Part shown: one piece after another, positions 41,458 to 50,447 of the stretch | Numbering within the stretch: the first letter of the stretch is position 1 | Layout: every line of letters starts with the position of its first letter | The notes under the pieces: model-generated | The model's database searches: none | What the model was told of the DNA's origin: nothing | Seen by the model: only the letters and a program-made list of their open reading frames with translations | From: Actinomadura violacea | GTDB taxonomy: Bacteria; Actinomycetota; Actinomycetes; Streptosporangiales; Streptosporangiaceae | Reading direction: 5' to 3' | Assembly (NCBI RefSeq): GCF_017573465.1 | Contig: NZ_JAGEPF010000010.1 | Span: 124,001 to 188,000 of the forward strand | Length of the DNA stretch: 64,000 nt | Translations under genes and position numbers: made by a program

Positions 41458-41814
41458 ATGCCGTCCTTGAAGACCACCGCGGTGGCCCTGGCCGTGACCG
41501 CTGCGGCGACCTGTCTGGCGTCCGCCGGCGTTGCCAGTGCGCAGAGCGCTGGGGCTCCGGCGCGGGTCGCCGAGCTTCCGGCGGGCTACCAGATCGTGAC
41601 GCTGCCCAACGCCAACGTCCCCAACTTCCAGCGGCGGACCGTCTACTGCCCGGGCGGCAAGCACGTGCTCGGAGGTGGCGGAGAGGCTCAGGGCAACGGC
41701 GCCATCCTCGTCGGGTCGTTCCCGACGCCGGACGGGCGCGGCTGGATCGCGCTCGGCCGCCAGATCGGCTACAACGACGTCGGCATCAGCGTTTACGCGA
41801 TCTGCGCCGACTGA
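41458..41814 (+). CDS. Small secreted protein of unknown function
   Basis: 118 aa. The signal peptide LKTTAVALAVTAAATCLASA ends at ASAQS; the mature protein of about 90 aa has VYCPGGKHVLGGGGEAQGNG and IGYNDVGISVYAICAD, with two cysteines that may form a disulfide. The pattern resembles small actinomycete exported proteins. ATG 41458 has GGAGGAGAG upstream. Confidence 0.7.
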   Translation: MPSLKTTAVALAVTAAATCLASAGVASAQSAGAPARVAELPAGYQIVTLPNANVPNFQRRTVYCPGGKHVLGGGGEAQGNGAILVGSFPTPDGRGWIALGRQIGYNDVGISVYAICAD

Positions 41815-41858
41815 TTTCCCCGGTCCCGGCCGCCTGCGCGGCCGGGACCGGTCCCGTT

Positions 41859-42545
41859 TCAGGTGTCCTCGCCGTAGTGGGTGGCTATGTCTTTGCTGCT
41901 GGGCCAGCGGCTGTAGGTGGGGGACTGGGGCCAGCCTTCGGGGACGTCCTGCCATTCTTCCTGGCGGCCGTACGGGAGGACGTCGATGAGCGGGAACGTG
42001 TGGCTGAGCTGCTCAGTGCCGCGGCCGCCGGTGTGCCAGGTGCGGTAGACGGTGTCGCCGTCACGCAGGAAGACGTTGACCGCGAAGCCGCCGCCGGGCG
42101 GGGCGCCCACGTCGGTGCCGAACGGGCTGTTCGCCGTGGAGTACCAGGTCATCTTGTTGCCGACCCGGCGCTTGTAGGCGAGGGCCTCGTCGATCGGGCC
42201 CTGGGTGACGATGACGAACCGGGCGTCGTAGGCGTCCAGGAACTCCAGCCGGGTGAACTGCGAGGTGAACCCCGTGCAGCCCGGGCACTGCCAGGTCTTG
42301 CCGGGGAACCACATGTGGTTGTAGACGATCAGCTGGGGTCTGCCGTCGAAGATGTCGGCGAGGGTGACAGGACCCTCCTCGCCTTCGAGGGTGTACTCGG
42401 GCATCTCGACCATCGGCATGCGGCGGCGCTGGGCGGCGATCGCGTCGAGTTCACGGGTCGCGGCCTTCTCGCGGGCGCGCAGGTCGGCGAGGTGGCGTTG
42501 CCAGGTCTCGGCGTCGACGACGGGCGGCAGTGCCTTCGCGGTCAT
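41859..42545 (-). CDS. DUF899 family thioredoxin-like protein
   Basis: 228 aa. The family pattern is clear: MVEMPEYTLEGEEGPVTLAD, then YNHMWFPGKTWQCPGCTGFT with a thioredoxin-like CPGC, and WHTGGRGTEQLSHTFPLIDV. The family has a thioredoxin fold, but the typical redox chemistry is unproven. ATG start with GGAGG upstream on the minus strand. Confidence 0.88.
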   Translation of the reverse strand: MTAKALPPVVDAETWQRHLADLRAREKAATRELDAIAAQRRRMPMVEMPEYTLEGEEGPVTLADIFDGRPQLIVYNHMWFPGKTWQCPGCTGFTSQFTRLEFLDAYDARFVIVTQGPIDEALAYKRRVGNKMTWYSTANSPFGTDVGAPPGGGFAVNVFLRDGDTVYRTWHTGGRGTEQLSHTFPLIDVLPYGRQEEWQDVPEGWPQSPTYSRWPSSKDIATHYGEDT

Positions 42546-42616
42546 GGGCTCCTCCGAGATTCACGGTTCGACGTGCGTACAGGTAGACCGTGTTCGGGGG
42601 TGGAAATCATCGGTGG

Positions 42617-43339
42617 TCAGGAGGATGCCCCTTGCGCGAAGCCGGCGAGTTGGTGTTCGAGGGCCTTGACCGGGCTGCTGTGCCAGCCGGCGGCGATCGC
42701 TTCTGCCATCGGGTCCGGGAAGATGTCCTCCTCGTCCTTCTCCAGGCCGTCGAAGATGGCGCGTGCGACGGACTCGGGCGACGCCTTGGGCATCTCCACC
42801 CCGCGCGACATGTCGGTGTCCACGATTCCCGTCAGGACGGCGTGCACCGTCACGCCGCGTGCGCCGAGGAGGGTGCGCAGCGACTGCGTCAGGGAGAACG
42901 CGGCGGCCTTGGAGATCGAGTAGGCCGGGACCAGCGGGAACGCGGCGAGGCTGTTCACCGACAGGTTGTTGGCGATGGCGCCCTTGGCGTCGGACAACAG
43001 GGGCAGGAACGCCTCGACGACGCGGTGGGTGCCATAGAGGTTGACGGCGAAGTGCCTTTCCAGGACGGACAGGTCGGTCAGGTCGTCGTAGATCGCGACC
43101 CCGGCGTTGTTGATGAGGAGGTCGAGCGAGTCGACCGCTTCGGCCGCCCGCCGGATCTGCTCCGGGTCCGTGACGTCCAGCGTCAGCGGTGTGACCCGCT
43201 CGTCCGGGTGCTGCTGGGGGACGCGCGCGCCGGCGTACACCTGTCGCGCGCCTCTGCGCAGTGCTTCGTCGACCAGTGCACGGCCGATTCCGCGGTTGGC
43301 TCCGGTGATCAGTACTGCCTTGTCGGTGATGGTCGGCAT
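42617..43339 (-). CDS. Short-chain dehydrogenase/reductase
   Basis: 240 aa from ATG 43339 (AAGGAGAG nine bases upstream); an ATG at 43363 overlapping the sigma-factor stop is the alternative. SDR motifs: LITGANRGIGRALVDEALRR, NNAG, Ser region NLSVNSL and YSISKAAAF (Tyr-x-x-x-Lys). Downstream of and almost certainly co-transcribed with the SigG-like sigma factor. Substrate unknown. Confidence 0.88.
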   Translation of the reverse strand: MPTITDKAVLITGANRGIGRALVDEALRRGARQVYAGARVPQQHPDERVTPLTLDVTDPEQIRRAAEAVDSLDLLINNAGVAIYDDLTDLSVLERHFAVNLYGTHRVVEAFLPLLSDAKGAIANNLSVNSLAAFPLVPAYSISKAAAFSLTQSLRTLLGARGVTVHAVLTGIVDTDMSRGVEMPKASPESVARAIFDGLEKDEEDIFPDPMAEAIAAGWHSSPVKALEHQLAGFAQGASS

Positions 43340-43359
43340 GCTGCCGCTCTCCTTCTGTG

Positions 43360-44328
43360 TCATCGGGTGGTTTCGAGCGCGGGGGCGAGGCCGAACGTCG
43401 GGACCAGGCTCGGGTCGTTGAAGGACGTGATCCGGGCGATGCGGCCCCCGATCAGGGTGAGGACCTGGACGCCGTACGCCTCGTAGCGGCCGGCGCCGGA
43501 GCGCCGGTGGACGACGCAGGCGGGCTGGCCGTTGGCGCGGCTGGGGGCCATGTGCCATAGGCCCGGTTGCAGGACGCCTGCGGACAGGAATCCCAGCACC
43601 GCGTCCCGTCCGGTGAACCAGGTCGGGGTCGGCGGCATCTCCAGTTCGACGTCGGCCCGCAGGAGGTTCACGAGTGCGGTCGCATCGGCCCGCGCGAACG
43701 CATCGACGTAGGCGTCGAGCAGCGCGCGGCGGGCGTCCTCGTCGGGCTCGGCGAGGTCTTCCTCGACCGGGCCGGCCTTGGCGAGGCGGGTGCGGGCGCG
43801 GCGGAGGGCGCCGTCGACGGCGGCGGACGTGGTGTCGAGCATTTCGGCGACCTCGGCGGTCCGGAACGCCAGCACGTCGCGCAGCGTCAGCACCGCGCGC
43901 TGCCGGGCGGGCAGCAGTTGGAGCGCGGCGATGAGGGCGAGCCGCACCCCGGTGCGTCCGGCGACCACGGCCGCCGGGTCGTCGCCGCCCAGCAGCGCGT
44001 CCGGTGCGGGCTGGAGCCACGGCACTGCCGGCTCGTCGGGGGCGAGGGGCGCCCGGTGGTCGTCGGACGGGGCGCCCAGCCCGGACGGCACCGGCCGCCG
44101 CGGCCGCGTCTCCAGCGCCGACAGGCAGGTCCGGGTGGCGATCGCGTACAGCCAGCGGCGCAGGGAGGAGCGGCCCTCGAACCGGTCGAAGGCGCGCCAC
44201 GCGCGCAGGTAGGTCTCCTGGACGAGGTCCTCGGCCTCGTGGATCGAGCCGAGCATCCGGTAGCAGTGGGCGAGCAGCTCCGGCCGGAACGGCTCGGCCA
44301 GGGCGGTGAACTCCGTGTCAGATCGCAT
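43360..44328 (-). CDS. RNA polymerase sigma-70 factor, SigG/SigX5-like with SnoaL-type C-terminus
   Basis: 322 aa. Region 2: EAEDLVQETYLRAWRAFDRF; region 4 near residues 150-200: RQRAVLTLRDVLAFRTAEVA then EMLDTTSAAVDGALRRARTR. A C-terminal NTF2/SnoaL-like domain (FARADATALVNLLRADVELE, WFTGRDAVLGFL) replaces the usual anti-sigma dependence in this ECF group. No anti-sigma gene is adjacent, in accordance with that. The SDR gene follows it. Confidence 0.88.
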   Translation of the reverse strand: MRSDTEFTALAEPFRPELLAHCYRMLGSIHEAEDLVQETYLRAWRAFDRFEGRSSLRRWLYAIATRTCLSALETRPRRPVPSGLGAPSDDHRAPLAPDEPAVPWLQPAPDALLGGDDPAAVVAGRTGVRLALIAALQLLPARQRAVLTLRDVLAFRTAEVAEMLDTTSAAVDGALRRARTRLAKAGPVEEDLAEPDEDARRALLDAYVDAFARADATALVNLLRADVELEMPPTPTWFTGRDAVLGFLSAGVLQPGLWHMAPSRANGQPACVVHRRSGAGRYEAYGVQVLTLIGGRIARITSFNDPSLVPTFGLAPALETTR

Positions 44329-44420
44329 CGCGGTTCCTCCGGCGGGACGGTCGATATCAAGACCGCGTGCCGGAGGAGAATCCGACGCCCCGATGCTGTG
44401 ACCTACGTCACGTCCGGTTC

Positions 44421-44867
44421 CTAGTGGGTGGGAGCGGGGGCGGAGCCGGTGAGGGGGGTCGTGTCCAGGTAGCGGACCTCGTACACGCGCTCGGTGAACT
44501 TCCAGCCGTCCGGGGTGCGCCGGTAGCTGTCGTGGTAGACGGCGTAGTTCAGGCCCTCGATGCCGTCGAGGGTGCGGACGACTTCGTGGATGTAGGCGCG
44601 GCCGGTCGCGGTGTCGCCGTCGATGCTGACCGCGCCCGGGTGCGTGGTCTGGACGAAGAAGTCCCAGCGGGCCTGGAGCCGCTCGCCGCCGGCGCGGATC
44701 TCCTCGCGGCCGACGAGCTCGACGGGGACGTTGGGCATCCGCAGCACGCCGTCCTCGGTGAACAGGGACGCGAGGCGGGGGCGGTCGCGCATCATCGCCG
44801 CGTCGGTGAACTCGGCGCGCAGCGCGTCGATCTCGACGCGGTCCGCAATGGCCTGGAAGTCGGTCAT
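44421..44867 (-). CDS. SnoaL/NTF2-like protein
   Basis: 148 aa, one NTF2-like barrel: ADRVEIDALRAEFTDAAMMR, LASLFTEDGVLRMPNVPVEL and DGWKFTERVYEVRYLDTTPL. RBS AAGGAGAG 6 bp before ATG 44867. Members include polyketide cyclases, isomerases and dehydratases; no functional hint beyond the sigma-factor neighbour, which also carries a SnoaL domain. Confidence 0.85.
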   Translation of the reverse strand: MTDFQAIADRVEIDALRAEFTDAAMMRDRPRLASLFTEDGVLRMPNVPVELVGREEIRAGGERLQARWDFFVQTTHPGAVSIDGDTATGRAYIHEVVRTLDGIEGLNYAVYHDSYRRTPDGWKFTERVYEVRYLDTTPLTGSAPAPTH

Positions 44868-45057
44868 CGGTTCTCTCCTTCTGGTGGGTTCCTCAGCCGT
44901 ATGACGAGACGGGCGGGCGAAATGTGATGCCGCCCTCTGTCTTCGATGGCCGGATTCGGACGGTGAACGGTGCGATTCCCCGGACGCCGCCGTGGACACG
45001 ACGGCCGGCGGCTGCGATAAACGGCTTGTACGGGACACGGCGAGCCCTGGTGGGATC

Positions 45058-45504
45058 ATGCGGACGCTGTACGAGCACGCGGGCGGCCACGAGGGCCTGC
45101 ACCGGTTCATTGACGTCTTCTACGCCTCGCTGCTGGCCGACCCGCTGCTGCAGCCGCTGTTCGGCGAGGGACGGCCCACGCACGTCGACCATCTGACGGC
45201 GTTCACCGCCGAGACCTTCGGCGGGCCCGACACGTTCTCGCGGGAGGTCGGCTTCGCCCATCTCATCGACGTGCACCGCCATCTGAAGATCACCGAGGAG
45301 CAGCGGCGCAGGTTCGTCGAGCTGTACATGGCGGCGGCCGACGCCGTGGGCCTGCCGGACGACGCGCCGTTCCGGCAGGCGCTGCTCGAGCACGTCGAGT
45401 TCGGTACCCAGGTCGCGAAGCAGAACTCCCACGCCCAGAGCGACGACGAGCTGCACCCGCTGCGCGAGGTGCCGCACTGGGACTGGCCCTCCGGGACCTC
45501 CTGA
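45058..45504 (+). CDS. Truncated hemoglobin-like protein
   Basis: 148 aa. LYEHAGGHEGLHRFIDVFYA then LLADPLLQPLFGEGRPTHVD and VGFAHLIDVHRHLKITEEQR follow the truncated-globin pattern, with the proximal His in DVHRHLKIT. In group II globins a Trp is usual at the G8 position; here the equivalent stretch reads RRRFVELYMAAAD with Phe. Oxygen or NO chemistry is probable; group assignment is uncertain. Confidence 0.8.
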   Translation: MRTLYEHAGGHEGLHRFIDVFYASLLADPLLQPLFGEGRPTHVDHLTAFTAETFGGPDTFSREVGFAHLIDVHRHLKITEEQRRRFVELYMAAADAVGLPDDAPFRQALLEHVEFGTQVAKQNSHAQSDDELHPLREVPHWDWPSGTS

Positions 45505-45579
45505 CGCCCCCGGCACGGACGGTGATCTTGACGCTTAGGGTGTGAAGGTCACGGACGTCCAGGTCGAGCGGGGTTTGTC

Positions 45580-46575
45580 ATGCGTTACGTCATCATCGGT
45601 GCGGGGGCGATCGGCGGGGCGCTCGGCGGCCGGCTGCGGCAGGCGGGCCAGGACGCGGTGCTGGTCGCGCGAGGTGCGCAGTTCGAGGCGCTGCGCGAGC
45701 GGGGGCTGCGGCTCACCGCACCTGACGGCGTGTTCGAGTTGCCCGTGCCGGTCGTCGACGGCCCCGAGGCGCTCGAACTGGCGGAGGACGACGTGCTCGT
45801 GCTCGCGGTGAAGACCCAGGACGCGGTCGCCGCGCTGGACGCGTGGGCCGCACGTCCGGTGCTGGGCGGCGGGACGGCGGGGGAGCGCCTTCCGCTGGTC
45901 TGCGCCCAGAACGGCGTGGAGGCCGAGCGCCTCGCGCTGCGCCGGTTCCGCCGCGTCTACGGAATGTGCGTGTTCCTCCCGGCGAGCTACCTGGAACCGG
46001 GCGCCGTCACCGTCCGCTGCGCGCCCTACACCGGTGCGCTCAACCTCGGCCGGTACCCGTCGGGCGCGGACGAGACGGCCCGCACGATCGCGGACGGCCT
46101 GGAGAAGGCGAACTTCCTCGTCCCGGTGACGTCCGAGGTGATGCGCTGGAAGTACGCGAAACTGCTCGGGAACCTCGCGAACGCGGTCGAGGCGGTGTGC
46201 GGCTCGCTGGCCGGCGACGAGGCGAAGGCGCTGGTCGCGCGGGCGCGGGCGGAGGCCGTCGAGGTCCTGGACGCGGCGGGGATCGACCGCGCCACCGACG
46301 AGGAGCAGCGGGAGCTGCGGGCGGGCCGGGTCGAGGTGCGGCCCGTCGAGGGCGGCGACCCGGCCGGGGGTTCGACGTGGCAGAGCCTGCGGCGCGGCAG
46401 CACGTCGGTCGAGGCGGACTACCTCAACGGCGAGATCGTGCTCCTCGGCCGGCTGCACGGCGTCGCGACGCCGGTGAACGAGGCGCTGCTGCGGATGGCG
46501 AACGAGTTCGCGCGCTCGGGCCGGGAGCCCGGCTCGATGACGGCGGGCGAGCTGGCGGCTCAGCCGTCCCAGTGA
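45580..46575 (+). CDS. 2-dehydropantoate 2-reductase (ketopantoate reductase) family protein
   Basis: 331 aa. N-terminal NADPH motif VIIGAGAIGGALGGRL, the VLAVKTQDAVAALDAWAA stretch and CAQNGVEAERLALRRF; C-terminal helical domain MRWKYAKLLGNLANAVEAVC with the catalytic Lys/Asn, and SLRRGSTSVEADYLNGEIVL with the conserved E-x-D-x-x-N-G. The family makes pantoate for coenzyme A, but paralogues act on other 2-keto acids and no pan genes are nearby, hence no symbol. Overlaps the next convergent gene by 16 bp. Confidence 0.85.
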   Translation: MRYVIIGAGAIGGALGGRLRQAGQDAVLVARGAQFEALRERGLRLTAPDGVFELPVPVVDGPEALELAEDDVLVLAVKTQDAVAALDAWAARPVLGGGTAGERLPLVCAQNGVEAERLALRRFRRVYGMCVFLPASYLEPGAVTVRCAPYTGALNLGRYPSGADETARTIADGLEKANFLVPVTSEVMRWKYAKLLGNLANAVEAVCGSLAGDEAKALVARARAEAVEVLDAAGIDRATDEEQRELRAGRVEVRPVEGGDPAGGSTWQSLRRGSTSVEADYLNGEIVLLGRLHGVATPVNEALLRMANEFARSGREPGSMTAGELAAQPSQ

Positions 46576-47507
46576 TCGACGGCGACGTCCCCCAGCAGCC
46601 CGACGGCGACGTCGCCCTCGCGGGCGAGCACCGCCAGCAGGTCCTCCACCTCCGACGGGGTGGCGTAGCGGCCGTGGGAGCAGCGGGCCTCCGCGTCGGG
46701 CCTCTCAAGCCAGAGCCGCCGGCCCTCCTCCCAGCAGACCTGCAGGACCCCGCCTGACAGCCCCTCGAAGACGGCGAAGTTGTCCTTCCACGGCGTGAGG
46801 GCCGCCAGAACGTCCTTCGCCCCTGCCAGCGTCATCGGGACGTCGTCGTCCGCGTGGCGGCCGCGGTGGTAGTCGCAGAACGTGACGTCGACGCGGTCGC
46901 CGGCCGGCGGTTCCGGCGCGGGCTCGCCGGGGCCGGCGGCCAGCCCGCCGAAGCGGCGCCGCCGCCAGGTGAGCGGCACCTCGATCCGTTCGCCGGGGTC
47001 GCCGCTCCACTGCACGTCCAGCCCATGGCGCTGCAGCGCGGCGGCGACCTCGCGGCCGATGCCGGCCTGGTCGGCCTGCATCTGCGCGTCGTTGAAGACG
47101 CCGTAGGCGATGGTCAGCCCGCCGCCGTCGACGGCGTTCTCCATGTCCTGCCGGTGGCTGAACGCGTAGCCCCGGTACGCGTGCTGCTCGCCGTCGGGCA
47201 CCTCGCCGCCGATCTCGGCGATGCCGCAGTTCTGGCAGCAGCCGTGGTCGACGCGCGCCACGATCCCGGCCAGGTCGAGGTCGCGGAAGGCGCGGAGGAC
47301 GCGGTCGGACGCGATCGTCTCGGGCCACGTCCGCTGGTCGGCCAGGTAGGCGGCGAACTCGTCCGCGGTGACGTCCCGCGCGACGCCGTCGGCCCCCGGC
47401 GCACCGTCCAGTGACTCGGCCGCGTCGGCGGCGATGGCCTCGTAGTCGTCTTCGCCGAGCGCCAGCAGCAGCCGCACCCGCCCGCGCACCCCGTCCCCGT
47501 CGATCAT
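46560..47507 (-). CDS. DUF6891-like hypothetical protein
   Basis: 315 aa. GCCQNCGIAEIGGEVPDGEQ holds a Cys cluster (CC..C), followed by YAFSHRQDMENAVDGGGLTI and AALQRHGLDVQWSGDPGERI, as in a family of uncharacterised actinobacterial proteins (DUF6891, from memory). Start ATG 47507; the open frame continues to 47651 but into the promoter of glnII. No signal peptide. Confidence 0.65.
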   Translation of the reverse strand: MIDGDGVRGRVRLLLALGEDDYEAIAADAAESLDGAPGADGVARDVTADEFAAYLADQRTWPETIASDRVLRAFRDLDLAGIVARVDHGCCQNCGIAEIGGEVPDGEQHAYRGYAFSHRQDMENAVDGGGLTIAYGVFNDAQMQADQAGIGREVAAALQRHGLDVQWSGDPGERIEVPLTWRRRRFGGLAAGPGEPAPEPPAGDRVDVTFCDYHRGRHADDDVPMTLAGAKDVLAALTPWKDNFAVFEGLSGGVLQVCWEEGRRLWLERPDAEARCSHGRYATPSEVEDLLAVLAREGDVAVGLLGDVAVDHWDG

Positions 47508-47574
47508 CACCCGAGTATGGCGGTCGCTTGGGGAATGCGCCTCCGTTTCCGCGCTTGACGGGCCTGTTGGGGGT

Positions 47575-47612
47575 GTTACATGGCGTTCACATTTGGGCAA
47601 CAGGTGCGAAAT
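47575..47612 (+). promoter_or_regulatory. Candidate GlnR box upstream of glnII
   Basis: The arrangement GTTAC-N6-TTCAC-N6-GCAAC-N6-GAAAT (47575-47612) has the 11-bp phasing and four half-sites of the actinomycete GlnR consensus GTnAC-N6-GAAAC repeated twice. It lies 68 bp before the TTG start of glutamine synthetase II, a known GlnR target in Streptomyces. A TTGACG hexamer at 47555 could be the -35. Confidence 0.65.
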
Positions 47613-47679
47613 GCCTGGTTGGGAGCGTGGTCGGTGCCGGGGGAGCCACAAGGCCCCGCAGTGAGCGAAGGGACCGACG

Positions 47680-48693
47680 TTGAGCTACAAGGCCGAGTAC
47701 ATCTGGATCGACGGCACCGAGCCCACCGCCCGGCTGCGGTCCAAGACCAGGATCCTGCCCGATGGCGCGGACCTGCCGGACTGGGGCTTCGACGGCTCGA
47801 GCACCAACCAGGCTCCCGGGGACAAGTCGGACTGCGTGCTCAAGCCGGTGTTCTCCTGTCCGGACCCGATCCGCGGCGGCGCCCACAGGCTCGTCCTGTG
47901 CGAGGTGTTCCTCGTCGACGGCACGCCGCACAAGACGAACACGCGCGCCGAACTGCGCCCGGTCGCGGAGCAGTACGCCGACCAGGACTCCTGGTACGGC
48001 ATCGAGCAGGAGTACACCTTCTTCAAGGACGGCCGCCCGCTCGGCTTCCCCGAGCGCGGGTACCCGGCTCCGCAGGGCTTCTACTACTGCGGTGTCGGTT
48101 CGGACGAGGTGTTCGGCCGCGAGATCGTCGAGCGGCACATGGACGCCTGCCTGGACGCCGGCCTGAAGATCTCCGGCATCAACGCCGAGGTCATGCCCGG
48201 CCAGTGGGAGTTCCAGATCGGCCCGGCCGGCCCGCTCGAGGTCGGCGACCACATGTGGGTCGCGCGGTGGCTGCTGTACCGCATCGCCGAGGAGTTCGAC
48301 GTCTCCGCGACGCTCGACCCGAAGCCCGTCGAGGGCGACTGGAACGGCGCCGGCGCGCACACCAACTTCTCCACCAAGGCGATGCGCGAGGGCTACGACG
48401 CCATCATCACCGCCTGCGAGGCCCTCGCAGAGCGCGCGCAGGAGCACGTCAAGGGCTATGGCGCCGACATTGAGCGCCGCCTTACCGGCATGCACGAGAC
48501 GTCCCCGTGGAGCGAGTTCAGCTACGGCGTGTCGGACCGCGGCGCGTCCGTCCGCATCCCGTGGCAGGTCGAGGTGGACAAGAAGGGCTACATCGAGGAC
48601 CGCCGCCCGAACGCCAACGTCGACCCGTACGTGGTGGCCCGGCTCATCACCGGCACCTGCTGCGCGGCGCTGGAGAAGGCCGGCCAGGTCTGA
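47680..48693 (+). CDS. glnII: Glutamine synthetase type II
   Basis: ATP-dependent condensation of ammonia and glutamate, cytoplasmic. 337 aa, short eukaryotic-like GSII rather than the 470-aa GSI. Motifs: AEYIWIDGTEPTARLRSKTR, WGFDGSSTNQAPGDKSDCVL, GIEQEYTFFK, GQWEFQIGPAGPLEVGDHMW and NGAGAHTNFSTKAMREGYDA. TTG start at 47680. GSII enzymes are typically heat-labile, not adenylylated, and under GlnR control, in line with the box upstream. Confidence 0.95.
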   Translation: MSYKAEYIWIDGTEPTARLRSKTRILPDGADLPDWGFDGSSTNQAPGDKSDCVLKPVFSCPDPIRGGAHRLVLCEVFLVDGTPHKTNTRAELRPVAEQYADQDSWYGIEQEYTFFKDGRPLGFPERGYPAPQGFYYCGVGSDEVFGREIVERHMDACLDAGLKISGINAEVMPGQWEFQIGPAGPLEVGDHMWVARWLLYRIAEEFDVSATLDPKPVEGDWNGAGAHTNFSTKAMREGYDAIITACEALAERAQEHVKGYGADIERRLTGMHETSPWSEFSYGVSDRGASVRIPWQVEVDKKGYIEDRRPNANVDPYVVARLITGTCCAALEKAGQV

Positions 48694-48712
48694 CGCGGCG
48701 ACCGGACCGAGC

Positions 48713-48742
48713 AGGACCCCTGGGGCACGCCCCGGGGGTCCT
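48713..48742 (+). terminator. glnII terminator
   Basis: A 14-bp stem with one G-T wobble, AGGACCCCTGGGGC (48713-48726) paired to GCCCCGGGGGTCCT (48729-48742), 20 bp after the glnII stop. Confidence 0.8.
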
Positions 48743-48905
48743 TGCGTTTCCGGGAACGACGAAAAGGGCCGCGGGGCATCGCTAACGCGATGAACGACGG
48801 TATGGCCGGTGACGGGGCCAAACATCTGCAAATTGTTGTGCTTGGGAGAGTTCCCCCTATCGGTGCCGGGTAGCACCTACATCGTTCGCACCGGGGGGAG
48901 GGAAC

Positions 48906-49538
48906 ATGCCCGACACGCCTTTCGGGCGCTACCCCGGCGGCCTGCCGGGCAGGCACGCCGGCCGTCCTGCGCCACGCCCGTACGAGCGGTCGTTCCGGTG
49001 TCCCTCCACGGCGCGGCGGCGCCGGGTCGAGGCTCCGGCGAGGAGGTACCAGGAGTTCGTCGCCCTGCACGAGGAGATCTCGGCCGGGTCGGCGATCCCG
49101 CTGCGCCCGCTGTGGTGGGCGGGGACGGCGGCGGCGATGGCCGCCGGCGGCATGGCGTTCGCGGCGGTGATGGGGCTGCGCGGCGTGTTCGGGCTGGAGG
49201 TGCCGGTGTTCGCGGGCGGGCACACCGCGGCGGGACCGGCGGCGACGAGCTACGCGCTGTGCGCGATGGCCGGCACGATCCAGGCGACCGCGCTGATGCA
49301 CCTGCTGCTGGCCACGGCGGCGCGCCCCGTCCGGGCGTTCGCGTGGATCGGCGGGCTCGCCGTGGTGCTGCTGACGATCCTGCCGCTGCTGCTGAACGGC
49401 CCGTTCGACGCGGCCGTCGCGACCGCCTGCGTCAACCTCATCGGCGGGACGTCGGTGGTCGTGCTGCTCGCAGGGGTGGTGGCCGCCAGCTCGCGGCCGT
49501 TCTGGCCGGACCGGCCGTTCAGGCGCGGCCGACCGTGA
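48906..49538 (+). CDS. DUF6069-like four-helix membrane protein
   Basis: 210 aa. A polar 65-residue N-terminus is followed by about four transmembrane segments: WWAGTAAAMAAGGMAFAAVM, ALCAMAGTIQATALMHLLLA, AWIGGLAVVLLTILPLLL and TACVNLIGGTSVVVLLAGVV. The arrangement resembles DUF6069 proteins of actinomycetes. Function unknown. It overlaps the convergent next gene by 20 bp. Confidence 0.65.
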   Translation: MPDTPFGRYPGGLPGRHAGRPAPRPYERSFRCPSTARRRRVEAPARRYQEFVALHEEISAGSAIPLRPLWWAGTAAAMAAGGMAFAAVMGLRGVFGLEVPVFAGGHTAAGPAATSYALCAMAGTIQATALMHLLLATAARPVRAFAWIGGLAVVLLTILPLLLNGPFDAAVATACVNLIGGTSVVVLLAGVVAASSRPFWPDRPFRRGRP

Positions 49539-50355
49539 TGGTCAGCGGCTCCGGCGCGGCCGAGGACGCGACGCGGACGTGCCGGAACCGCCGCCACACC
49601 TGCACGTCCACCGGGTCCCCGGGGGCGAGGACGCCGAGCTCGCGGTGCATGCCGGAGAAGCCGATGCACAGCGCGACGTCCCACGTTCCGCGCGGCAGCG
49701 GGTCGTCGACGAACGCGCGGGTGACCGGCAGCGCGGCCCGGTAGCCGAGCCGCTCGTCCGACTCCTCCAGCGCGGCGATGACCTCGAAGGTGTCGCGGGT
49801 GCGCCGCTCGGTGAGGATCAGCGTCCCGGAGACCGGCATGCTGATCCAGCGCCGGTCGATGTGCCCGGTGATGACGACCTCCTCGCGGCGCTCGTCCCAG
49901 GCGACGCCGTCCGCGGCCGTGGTGCCGGCGACGTGCGAGCGGCCGCCGACGTCGATGGACAGCGTCCCGCGCCCGCCGAAGTAGGCGGCGACGGTCACCG
50001 CACCGGGCAGGAACCGCCGCTGCGGCGAGGTGTCCAGGCCGGGCGCCCGCTCGGGGCCGAGCTCGAAGACCCGCCCCTCCGGCGGCGACCCGATCGCGAG
50101 GTCGACGTCCCACAGCCCGCCGGGCAGCGGCTCGCCGCGCTCGACGGCCGCGACGTCCACCAGCGCCTCGAAGGTGATCAGGCCGTCGTCCGCGGCGGCG
50201 GACGCGGGCAGCCGCAGCAGCCCGCCGCCGTCGCGCTCGCGCAGCACCAGCTCCATCTCCGGGACCGCCGGCAGCTCGCCGTCGCGCCTGATCGCGCCGG
50301 CGACGCGGAGCGCGGACCCCGACCAGCCGACGTCCGTCAGGTACGGCTCCGCCAT
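49519..50355 (-). CDS. Hypothetical beta-rich protein with two repeated domains
   Basis: 278 aa from ATG 50355 (GTG 50388 also possible). The sequence contains two similar segments, PLPGGLWDVDLAIGSPPEGR and PLPRGTWDVALCIGFSGMHR, each following a strand-rich stretch, so it is an internally duplicated beta-sandwich protein. Similar C-terminal modules occur in some actinobacterial glycosyltransferases (from memory), but no catalytic domain is present. Located beside the UspA gene. Confidence 0.55.
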   Translation of the reverse strand: MAEPYLTDVGWSGSALRVAGAIRRDGELPAVPEMELVLRERDGGGLLRLPASAAADDGLITFEALVDVAAVERGEPLPGGLWDVDLAIGSPPEGRVFELGPERAPGLDTSPQRRFLPGAVTVAAYFGGRGTLSIDVGGRSHVAGTTAADGVAWDERREEVVITGHIDRRWISMPVSGTLILTERRTRDTFEVIAALEESDERLGYRAALPVTRAFVDDPLPRGTWDVALCIGFSGMHRELGVLAPGDPVDVQVWRRFRHVRVASSAAPEPLTITVGRA

Positions 50356-50447
50356 CGTCGCCCCCGCCTCGTCCTCCGCACGGTTCACCGGACCACTTCC
50401 CCCGCCGCCGCCGTCCAACCTGCCCGCCCCGCCGACCCGCGGCCGGG

